A program made the position numbers and the translations under genes. The notes below the pieces were generated by a model, which saw nothing but the letters and a program-made list of their open reading frames with translations, did not search any database and had not been told where the DNA came from. Shown here piece by piece: positions 12,201 through 24,200 of a DNA stretch of 64,000 nucleotides (the stretch's first letter is position 1; each line of letters starts with the position of its first letter). Origin of the DNA: Anarhynchus alexandrinus (taxonomy: Eukaryota > Chordata > Aves > Charadriiformes > Charadriidae); contig VUYV01000046.1 in the NCBI GenBank assembly GCA_008711295.1, forward strand, positions 1,934,759-1,998,758, written 5' to 3'.

Positions 12201-15200
12201 AAATGAGAGAATTAGACAAAAGTGATGTCTACCAAAATTTACATTCAACCACTGTGAACATGAAGGTGAATATGAAGCACTGGCCTTGCAGATGCCTATG
12301 GTTGTATAGTGAAAAATTTACCCTCATTATAGTGGCAATAGCCATCAGGAAGTGGGTACCACTTTGTTCTTCCTAGGATACATCAGCCCTCAGTTTACCA
12401 GCAACTTTCACCATCTATTGAGGTCGAGAACTGGATTTAGAAACTTGTATTTTTGATGAAAAACAGAGGATTTTTTTTTTTCCATCCACAAAAGAAGTTC
12501 AGCTAAAACATGTTTTTCAATCAAGAATTTTGATCAACTTTAATTTAAAATGCCAATTAAACTCCATATCACTCCTGCACTGTATGGGGTAACATTAGAA
12601 ATTCATTGACCCGTGAAGTCAGATCAATGATACAGTCATAAAGTGATAAAGACAGCAAAGTGAGAATCTTGTGTGCAACAAAGCAAGGACAGCAGGAATT
12701 CTGGCCAGAGCAATGGGGTAAATTCCACCCATCAAAGAAGTGCTATGGGATTTTCAGTGTGACTGAGCTAACAGGTTGTCATTGGGTTACAACTCACCTG
12801 GTAATGTTGCATCTTCTAGCTGATAATGTTGAGTTTTATTTGGGAATATTTTCATATTTTGATCTTTTCAGTTATATTTTTCTCCTCTCTCTAGGGTGAC
12901 ACGGGTTCCCCTGGCCCACCAGGCTTACCTGGAACAGTAAGTAAGATTCTGTACTGTGCTTTAACAATATTTAATGCATCATCACACTTCCCCCACACAA
13001 AGTCCTCAGAAACAAAGCTTTTCAAGACCCCGACTTCTCTGCAGAAACTTTAGGACCCATTTAGTCTGAGATTATCTCCCTTTGCTTCAGAGAAGCAATA
13101 TCAAGGTGTATTTGGTCCTTTCATTTTGGGGGGAGGTTGTGTCTGCCTCTGCTTCTTTTCGAACAACGTTTCTGTATGCCCTTGCCTTGTGGTAGCACTT
13201 AAATTGAACTTGTGATTTCTTTAGCAGCTGTGGGAGCTGTCTGAAGGTCATGGCTGAAAACAGGGAGTGTGTTCATACAGATTTTCCAGGGTGAGCTAGA
13301 TTTTTCATGGAATCACAGAATGGTCAGGGCTAGAAGGGACCTGTGGAGATCATCTAGTCCAACCCCTCCGCCAGAACAGTCACACCTACAGCAGTTGCAC
13401 AGGACGGCGTCCAGGCATGTTTGGAATATCTCCAGAGTGGAGACTCCACAACCTCTCTGGGCAGCCTGTGCCAGTGCTCTGCCACCCTCAAAGGAAAGAA
13501 GTTCCTTCTCATGTTTAGATGGGACTTCCTATGTTCAAGTTTGTGTCCATTACCTCTTGTCCTATCACTGGGCACCACTAAAAAACCCTCTTCCCATCCC
13601 CCTGGCACCCTCCCCTATTTATAAGCATTGATAAGATCCCCCCCTCAGTCTTCTCTTCTCCAGACTAAAAAGCCCCAAGTCCCTCAGCCTTTCCTCATAA
13701 GAGAGATGCTCCAGTCCCTTAATCATCTTTTCAAACTGAGACCTCAGGATAAGACTGGCTCGCTCTCAACTAGTGAACAACAGCTTGTCTTCTTGGGGAA
13801 CAATTCAGCTTCTTCCAGGAAGAACAGAGGGTTCCACTGCCCGTTGACATGAACTTATGGGGTGGAGCATTCAGGTTCAGCAATGCTGTAGCCTCTGAGA
13901 GCCCCATCACATACGGTGTCATGCTGTGCTGTAAGCCCAGAAAGACCCTTTCATCCCAGAGCTCATTCTGGGCTCAGCATAGGATCCAATATTGTCATGG
14001 TTTAACCCTGGCCAGCAACTAGGACCACTCAGCCGTTTGTTCACTCCACCCCACCCCCTTTAGGGTTGGGAGAAGAGGGAGAAAAGGAAGGGGAAAATAA
14101 CCTTGTGGGTTGAGATAAAGACAGTAGTCTTTAGATAGAGCAGTAACGGAAGAGAAAAAAAAAATTAATAATAATAATAATGGTAAAAGAATATACAAAA
14201 TAATGTGATACGAGTTGCTCACCACCCGATGATCGATTGTCCAGCCCATCCCGAGCAGTGACTGCAGATTCCTGCCCCCCGGCCAACCCCCATATTTATA
14301 CTGAGCACGATGTCTTTGGTATGGAATGTTCTGTTGGACAGCTTGTCCTGTCTATGCTCCCTCTCAGCTTCTATGGGAAGCTGAAGAAGTCCTTGGCTAA
14401 TGTAAACATTAATTAGCAACAACTAAAACAATATGTGTTATCAACATTATTCTCATACTAAATCCAAAACACAGCAGCTACTAGAAAGAAAATTAACTCT
14501 ATCCCAGCTGAAACCAGGACAAACACACAAACCAGTCATACCTGATTGCACGTACCCTTTCTGCTAATAAAAAAAAAAGGGCAAGAAAACATCAATTTAC
14601 TGTTTTAAAAAAGAGTCTGCAAAATTAATTTTGGGAGCATGAGCATAATTACAATGAAGTTCACTGCTGATTAAATCAGCATCCACTGAATGTAAATGCA
14701 TAAACCTGAGCGTTCTCTCCAGCAGAATCCGAGTAAGCAGTTTGGAATAAGCACTAGGAACGGGCCTGTCATTGGAACAGGAGGGCTGATCCCAATCACA
14801 GATCCTCCAATAAATGACAGCTATCCACTTGTCAGCTTTGCTCACCACAGCTGGTTCCAGCTGCCATATTCACAGCTTACGGACAGAATTTGAATCAAGG
14901 TCTGTTGGCGAAAATCAAGTGCCTAAAGACCTTCATGCAGCAATGGAGAAGGTGTTATAATTTATCCCCTGCCATTAGTTGGACCTCTTTAGTCGGTGCC
15001 AAAGGGTGCTTCATGGTATTGTGTAGGAAGGCTCCATGTGTATCACACAAGAATGACCCAGTCACAACACCAAGGATAAATCTGCCTTAATAAAGGCGGG
15101 GAAGGCAGCTTAAACAGTACAACATGGCTAGACATAAAGAAGATATGCCCGACTGCTCAAGCTTCCTGTGTTTGTAGGGAGAAATAATTTCTATTTCAAC

Positions 15201-18200
15201 TGTAAAAAGTAGGTGATGATTTTGACATATCCTCATTTCATCAAGGACTAAGTTTTTTCTTCCTAATTTTACCAGTTTTGATAAAAGATACTGCCTCTCT
15301 ACAAAACTTTATCCCTTTTTCTGTGGCTAGTCCTTCAGGATGACTGTGTAATCCCTAAGAACCATGTTGAGATGTATATCTCTTGTACATGGTAAAAAGC
15401 AGACAGAGAACACACCAAGGTCAGCCACGGAGTCAGGAAGTTTAATAATACTGAAGATGGCTCCAAGTGGAAAAGTCAGCTGGAGATTGCTAACAGCAAA
15501 CTTGCTAACAAGGTTAAAGATTGTTTGGTTTTTCATAGCAGTGGGACATACATGATGTTTTTGAGTTTATGTTCATATTTCAAATACTCTAGGAAATCTC
15601 TGGTATTTGTGGGCTTTTTTCCAAACAGCCAGATGTTACAGTGAGTTGCTCATTTATAAACCTGCTGATGGATATATGGAATGTGTAATATGTAATGACA
15701 AGGAGAAAAATAGGCAATGCTTCTTTGAACACCATGGTTTCTCTTCCAGACAGCCTTCTTCACCCCACACCCTAGGATTCCTGTAAGTAACACCTCTAAT
15801 AAACATGGCCTCTGGCTTATTACTTCTTGTATCTGATAGACACACAGCACCTTAGTATTTTCCATGTTCTTTAAATGCTTTCAGTAAAGAGCTCAGACTG
15901 AGTCCGCTTCTGGGCAACTTCACCATTGTAACCAGCCATGATGAGAAGCCCACGGCTGTCCTGGTAACAGCAGCATCCAAGCCAGCTGTGGCCAGTACAC
16001 AACTGTATGCTGTCCCAGCCTATTAAATGAAGTTTAAAATTAAGTGTTGTTTCCTGCTTATAGCGCATAGTGGGAAATATCTGGCATTGCACAGGATCAC
16101 ACCTTTGGAATGTGAATAAGCATGATGAGGATGAGGCTTTATGGCATGAGTTAATGGTGGAGGTAGGCTGTAAGAGTGCCATTAGAAAAGAAAGTGCATA
16201 TGCCGGGTTCTTCAGAGGCTGAGGAAGGAAATAGGAATGTGAGGTAGTACTGGAAATAGAGATGAGATTTCTTTGGTTCACTTTTTCCTTTGGCTCATAG
16301 TTTGCTAGTATATATACTAAGGAAATATGCAGAACAATGACATCTTATGTGGTCTTTGTAGAGCTACAATCACAGAAGGAGTTATCTCTTTTGCTTTGAG
16401 CACGTTACTTGTGTAAGTGAGTTGCAAGATGGTGAAGAATAAAAGGCTTGAAGTGTGTCAGCACGTCAGGTCGCTGGGAGTTTTGCACGTGCAAGATGAA
16501 TGTGAAGATGCACAGGTCTGCACATAGTGTTGCAAGCTTTGGGAGGAGAAGGGGAGGTAAGGATAGTTACCTTTGATTTACAGCTGTACACATTAAGGGG
16601 TCAGAAGCTGGTGATATGCCTTAGGAGAGTGTCATGGGTTATGTTTTAGAGGCTGCAGCACCAGCAGGGTACTGAAAGGTGTCATGCACTCTCCAAACTC
16701 CATACTTGCCACTGCTTTCCATGGAGTATGTGGTGTACAGTGACAGGGAGCAGCTTATACAGGTGGAGACAGGAAAGACAGCCTGGAGAGAAGGCAGCAG
16801 CACTATTACTCTTTTTACTTATTATTAGTTAAAATCAATTTCATTGAAAACACACCTTGGTAATTGTCAGAAATGGAAAATCTCTGACCAAGTGAGTCTG
16901 AGCTCCCATTTATCCACCACCACAGCTCTCGTGTGTGTTTTGGGTGCTCTGCAGAAACTTGCTAATGCAGCAGGGCAGTAGAGGAGGGGTCAGTTTGTTC
17001 CATGGGGTGCAGGGAACTTTTTCATGTTTATTTAGGCTAGTCAGTTAAAACCATTCAATATTTTTTTGAAATGGGGAGTGCGAGAACCACAGTGGTGGCC
17101 AGGTATGATGGCTGGAAAGAGGCAAATCCAGTAAAGCAGGAGATGGCTCCTCGCTTGGCCTTCTGTCTCCCACTGGAGCTGGGCACAGCTGAGCCCCCAC
17201 TGCCTGTGCTCTCCTTTAAGTGGTGCAGAAATGACTAACGCATTAATTGAGACTACAGGAGGACACCGCCGAGAGCGGGTCAAGGAAGCTGTAAGCACTG
17301 ATCTGGCTCAGGTTGGCAGCAGCTGTTAGCTGTCACCGCANTTCCTGTGTTTGTAGGGAGAAATAATTTCTATTTCAACTGTAAAAGTAGGTGATGATTT
17401 CGACATATCCTTATTCCATCAAGGACTAATTTTTTCTTCCTAATGTTACCAGTTTTGATAAAAGATACTGTCTCTCTACAAAATTTTATCCCTTTTTCTG
17501 TGGCTAGTCCTTCAGGATGACTGTGTAATCCCTAAGAACCATGTTGAGATGTATATCTCTTGTACATGGTAAAAAGCAGACAGAGAACACACCAAGGTCA
17601 GCCACGGAGTCAGGAAGTTTAATAATACTGAAGATGGCTCCAAGTGGAAAAGTCAGCTGGAGATTGCTAACAGCAAACTTGCTAACAAGGTTAAAGATTG
17701 TTTGGTTTTTCATAGCAGTGGGACATACATGATGTTTTTGAGTTTATGTTCATATTTCAAATACTCTAGGAAATCTCTGGTATTTGTGGGCTTTTTTCCA
17801 AACAGCCAGATGTTACAGTGAGTTGCTCATTTATAAACCTGCTGATGGATATATGGAATGTGTAATATGTAATGACAAGGAGAAAAATAGGCAATGCTTC
17901 TTTGAACACCATGGTTTCTCTTCCAGACAGCCTTCTTCACCCCACACCCTAGGATTCCTGTAAGTAACACCTCTAATAAACATGGCCTCTGGCTTATTAC
18001 TTCTTGTATCTGATAGACACACAGCACCTTAGTATTTTCCATGTTCTTTAAATGCTTTCAGTAAAGAGCTCAGACTGAGTCCGCTTCTGGGCAACTTCAC
18101 CATTGTAACCAGCCATGATGAGAAGCCCACGGCTGTCCTGGTAACAGCAGCATCCAAGCCAGCTGTGGCCAGTACACAACTGTATGCTGTCCCAGCCTAT

Positions 18201-21200
18201 TAAATGAAGTTTAAAATTAAGTGTTGTTTCCTGCTTATAGCGCATAGTGGGAAATATCTGGCATTGCACAGGATCACACCTTTGGAATGTGAATAAGCAT
18301 GATGAGGATGAGGAGGCTTTACGGCATGTGTTAATGGTGGAGGTAGGCTGTAAGAGTGCCATTAGAAAAGAAAGTGCATATGCCAGGTTCTTCAGAGGCT
18401 GAGGAAGGAAATAGGAATGTGAGGTACTACTGGAAATAGAGATGAGATTTCTTTGGTTCACTTTTTCCTTTGGCTCATAGTTTGCTAGTATATATACTAA
18501 GGAAATATGCAGAACAATGACATCTTATGTGGTCTTTGTAGAGCTACAATCACAGAAGGAGTTATCTCTTTTGCTTTGAGCACGTTACTTGTGTAAGTGA
18601 GTTGCAAGATGGTGAAGAATAAAAGGCTTGAAGTGTGTCAGCACATCAGGTCGCTGGGAGTTTTGCACGTGCAAGATGAATGTGAAGATGCACAGGTCTG
18701 CACATAGTGTTGCAAGCTTTGGGAGGAGAAGGGGAGGTAAGGATAGTTACCTTTGATTTACAGCTGTACACATTAAGGGGTCAGAAGCTGGTGATATGCC
18801 TTAGGAGAGTGTCATGGGTTATGTTTTAGAGGCTGCAGCACCAGCAGGGTACTGAAAGGTGTCATGCACTCTCCAAACTCCATACTTGCCACTGCTTTCC
18901 ATGGAGTATGTGGTGTACAGTGACAGGGAGCAGCTTATACAGGTGGAGACAGGAAAGACAGCCTGGAGAGAAGGCAGCAGCACTATTACTCTTTTTACTT
19001 ATTATTAGTTAAAATCAATTTCATTGAAAACACACCTTGGTAATTGTCAGAAATGGAAAATCTCTGACCAAGTGAGTCTGAGCTCCCATTTATCCACCAC
19101 CACAGCTCTCGTGTGTGTTTTGGGTGCTCTGCAGAAACTTGCTAATGCAGCAGGGCAGTAGAGGAGGGGTCAGTTTGTTCCATGGGGTGCAGGGAACTTT
19201 TTCATGTTTATTTAGGCTAGTCAGTTAAAACCATTCAATATTTTTTTGAAATGGGGAGTGCGAGAACCACAGTGGTGGCCAGGTATGATAGCTGGAAAGA
19301 GGCAAATCCAGTAAAGCAGGAGATGGCTCCTCACTTGGCCTTCTATCTCCCACTGCAGCTGGGCACAGCTGAGCCCCCACTGCCTGTGCTCTCCTCTAAG
19401 TGGTGCAGAAATGACTAACGCGTTAATTGAGACTACAGGAGGACACCGCCGAGAGCGGGTCAAGGAAGCTGTAAGCACTGATCTGGCTCAGGTTGGCAGC
19501 AGCTGTTAGCTGTCACCGCATCATTTCTGTTCATTGAGCTGTAGGGAAGAAGTGGGTGGCAGCGGATTAAGTCCAGCTGCCGGGGCAGAGGTCTCCACAA
19601 CGTGTGGCACTAGCAGGCAGTGCTAACAGTCTAGGCAGATAGTTGTGGGTTCGGCAAATTTGGAAGGATTTACAAACAGATTTGCTGGTAGATTGGGTTA
19701 AGAAATGCTTCCTCTACAATGTTTGTGGCTGTGCGAGGACATTAGACTGGGATTTTGCTATTTTTACATTAACATACAAGTCAAGTGTCAAGGAAAAAGT
19801 GGGAGAAAGGAGAATATTAAAAATGCTTCCTCCCTTTACCTGTTGAGTTACTTCTTCCCTTTGCAGTCTTGTTTTCCCTGGTTAAGTGTGCCCTTATTCC
19901 CACTTACTAACACCATCCCAGCCTACAAATTTATGGCCGTATGTCTGTGCTTTGTTGTTCTGCTTTCTCAAAAGGGTTTCCGAGCATGAAATGTCATAAC
20001 GCAAAACAACTTCCAGGCACAACCATACAGGTTTGCTGCATAGGACCCTTTGCTTGAACTTCTTTAGGTAGTCCCGTTATCTTTCTGAAGGCCACTAGGT
20101 GGCATAAGGGACTGCCTGATTAAAAGGCGCTACTTGAAGAGTAAAATTCCTCCTATTATTTATCACAGATGATAATATTTATTCATAACTCATAATAAAT
20201 ACGGAACTAAGTAATATTTATGCAGTTACATTTGTTTTGTCTGTTAAAGAATCATTTGCAAATGGACTTTGAATTCCCAGGTGTTGCAGAAATGATTGGC
20301 AAATAGCTGATGCGAATAAAATTGAAGCTGATTTGTCTTGGGCTCTGAGTTTTGACTGATCACTATTCCTCATGCGTGTGCAGCTTAAATCACTGATGTT
20401 CTTACTCTTCCTTGATTGCATAATTGAAACACCTTGTATGATAAATAATGAATAAGTAATGATTGCTGTTGCCTGAATACATATGTTCAAATAAATATAC
20501 AAATGTGAGTATTCATGTAGTGCCTGGTTTATTCCAGCTAGTTCCATAATTGTGTGCTGTTCCTTTTCAATTTATAAAAAGCAGAAATATGGATTTATTG
20601 GCTATTGTTCTAGAGCTCAGAACAAAGCTGATGAACTTCTGTCTGAAAGCATCTTCAATTTACTATAAGGAGGAAGAACAGGAATAAATTAATCCCATTA
20701 GTCAATGATGGTGATGCATGAAATAAATGTACTGACATTGCAGGAGAGAGGGGAAGTTGCGTGGATGTATGGAGATGTTAACAGAACTAGAGATCGGGAA
20801 AAGCTGCATAGTACACATCTCTGGAAGTGGCCAAGATGAGACCCTGAACACCCATCTCTTATAGAAGGAATGGGAAACCGTATGTGGGATAATGTCCCCA
20901 ATTGTAGGATGACATTAGCTCCGTGGTCCTATGGAGAGGCAGTGCAGTGGCACTGGTGGTTTTGCTCTTGGTCATATCACCTGGCCTTTTAATACTTTGG
21001 AGCTGAATTGATCAAATTTTGGAACAGGAGATTATTTAGCTACTATTCTCTATGAGCAAAAACTGTTATCTTTAAATTAAACATTTTTGCATTTATTATA
21101 ATAACAGTCCAAGAAGCCTAGACAAAGATCTCCAAATTTTAGTGTGTGAAATCATAGTTTTGATACATTGACCTCCAAGTCCTTTGAGGAAGCTACTCTA

Positions 21201-24200
21201 TATTAGAAATTGATATCTCATTGAAAGAGCCCTCTTACGAAACAGGACGGGTCTGATACACAGCCATGGAAATAGCTTTTATTTCTCTCTTTGTCTTATT
21301 GTTTTATATCAGGGTGAACCTGGACCAAAAGGGGAGAAAGGAGATCAAGGAACGAGTGGAGAACCTGTAAGCACAGCTAAGTGTTTCCTCAGTTAGTTTT
21401 GAACTTTAGAAGGGAGAGGACATGAGAGCTGCCTGTTTTGGAGCAGGGAGGGGGGTGGGGTGGGGAAGGCTAGTGCTCCTTCTGTAGTTGGGATGCTCCT
21501 CTCCTCAGAAGTGGCCACAGTGGTGCTTGGCTTTGTACTGACTGTAGAGGAAGCTGCATGACTATATGAATTTAAGCACCTAATTTATAGCTCTGGGCCT
21601 TAGTGCTGCAAAGAGGACTATGGAGTTTGCTGGACAGAGCTGACAGTAAGGGTGTACAGGATTTATTAAGGGCTTTTGAAGTGATGTGGGCCAGCTAAAT
21701 TGTGCGTTTGGCTACTCCATTTGTATTCTGGACTGCTCTTGTGCTGGATGGAGCCCCTGGGAGAGACAGACTCCTGTGCAGTCACAGCCTCTGTAAAAAC
21801 TACCCTTTCTTCTCTCAGTTGAAGGAAGGACAAATATCTGCTCAGGAGAAAAAAGAAGCAGTTTTCTTCAGCTCCTTCACCTCTCTCTCTTTTTTTGCAG
21901 GGCTTACCTGGAGTCCCAGGTGAACAAGGTGTCCCAGGACCTGCAGGAGTACAGGTAAGAGGGCTCAGCCTTGAAGAAAACCTTTGACATTACCAGAGAT
22001 GGGTGCCTTCAAAGTCTGTATCGCTGTAAATAATTCTTACCTATACACCAACAGCCCATTTCTCTTTCCTCATTGTTGTAAATTCAGGGACTTCTGCAAA
22101 GTTATTTATGTATGCAGGACATCAGAACAATGTGAGGAAAATCAGAGCAGAAATATGATGTCTCTGTAGCATGATCCGTATTGTTTGAGACTCCTTCCAA
22201 CTTCGGGATCCATCAAGGGAACATCTTGTATTGATGCCACTGAACCACAGGTCTCCACTGAGACCAGCATGGATGAGTCGAGACCTGCTTGCCAAACTAC
22301 AGGGCAAGAAGGAAATGCACAGGCAGTGGAAGCAGGGACAGGTATCCTGGGAAGAGTATAGGGACACTGTCCAGTTGTGTAGGATGGGGTCAGGTAGGCC
22401 AAGGTGCAGCTGGAGCTGAACTTAGCCAGGGAAGCAAAGAATAATAATAGGGGCTTCTACAGGTATGTCAGCCAGAAAAGGAAGGTCAGAGAAAGTGTAC
22501 GCCCCTGATGAGCAAGACTGGCAAACTGGTAACAGTGGATGAGGAGAAGGCTGAGGAACTCACTGACAACCTCTCTCCCCACGCCTCTCTAGTGGATGGA
22601 CAGCAAGACATGGAGCAGAGAAGCAAAGTCACTCCCACTGTAAGAGAAGATAAGGTTCATGACCACCTGAGGAACCTGAACATACAGAAATCTATGGGAT
22701 CTGACAAGATGCAGGTCCCAGAGTCCTAAGGGAATTGGCTGATGTAGTGGACAAGCCACTCTCCATGATATTTGAAAAGTCATGGCAGTCAGGTGAAGTC
22801 CCCGGTGACTGGAAAAAGGGAAATATTGCAACCATTTTTTAAAAGGGTAGAAAGGAGGACCCTGGGAACTACTGATCTGTCAGCCTCACCTCTGTGCCTG
22901 GGCAGATCCTCCTAGAAGCTTTGCTAAGACATATGAAGGACGGGGAGGTGATTCAAGTCGGCCAAATTGGCTTCACCAAGGGCAAGTCCTACCTGACCCA
23001 CCTAGTGTCCTTCTATGGTGGAGTGACTACATCAGTGGACAAGAGAAGACCTATGGATGTCATCTATCTGGACTTCTTTATGGCCTTTGACATGGTCCCC
23101 CACAACAACCTTCTCTCTAAATTGGAGATACATGGATTTGATAGGTGGACTGTTCAGTGGATGAGGAACTGCTTCAACATTCACATCCAGAGGGTAGTGG
23201 TCAATGGCTCAATGTCCAGATGGAGATCGGTGACAAGTGGTGTCCCTCAGGAGTCCATACTGGGACCAGTACTGTTCAATATCTTCATCAATGACACAGA
23301 CAGCAGGATTGAGTGCACCCTCAGCAAGTTCGTGGATGATATCAAGCTGAGTGGTGCAGCTGACAAGCCTGAGAGAGGGGATGTCATCCAGAGGGACGTG
23401 GACAGGCTCCAGAAGTGGGCCCATGTAAACCTCATGAGGTTCAACAAGAACAAATACATGGTCCTGCACCTGGGTTGAGACAACCCTCAGTATCAATATA
23501 GGCTGGGGGATGAAGGAGAGTAGCCCACTGAGAGGGACTTGGGGGTACTGGTGGATGAAAAAATGGACATGAGTTGGCAATGTGTGCTCGCAGCCCAGAA
23601 GGCCAACTGTATCCTGGGCTGCATCAAAAACAGCATGACCAGCAGGGGGAGGGAGGTATTTCTGCGCCTCTACTCCGCTCTGGAGCCCTCAGCACAGGAA
23701 AGACATGGTCCTGTTGGAGCGGGTCCAGAGGAGGCCACAAAGATGATCAGAGGGCTGGAGCACCTCTGCTGTGAGGACAGGCTGAGAGAGTTGGGGTTGT
23801 TCAGCTTGGAGAAGAGAAGGCTTTGGGGAAACCTTATTGCGGCCTTTCAGTACCTAAAGGGGGCTTACAAGAAAGATGGGGACAGACTTTTTAGCAAGGT
23901 TTGTTGCAACAGGACAGAGGTAATGGCTTTAAAGTAGAAGAGGGTAGGTTTAGACTAGATAGAAGGAAGAAATTTTTTACACTGAGGGTGGTAAAACACT
24001 GGAACAGGCTGCCCAGAGAAGTTGCAGATGCCCCATCCCTGGAAACATTCAAGGTCAGGTTGGACAGGGCTCTGAGCAACCTGATCTAGTTGAAGATGTC
24101 CCTGTCCATGACAGGGGGGTTGGACTAGATGACCTTTAAATGTCTCTTCTAACCCAAACTATTCTATGATTCTAAGTTACTGCAGTACATTGGCAAAATA

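Noticed and set aside
15871..16281. 136-codon minus-strand frame in the duplicated block (also at 18048-18461)
   Set aside because: Its conservation between copies only reflects the recent duplication. No domain, no splice or promoter context.
22894..23478. 195-codon reverse transcriptase-like frame as a possible gene
   Set aside because: It is part of a truncated CR1 LINE that lacks its endonuclease and has stops before and after.
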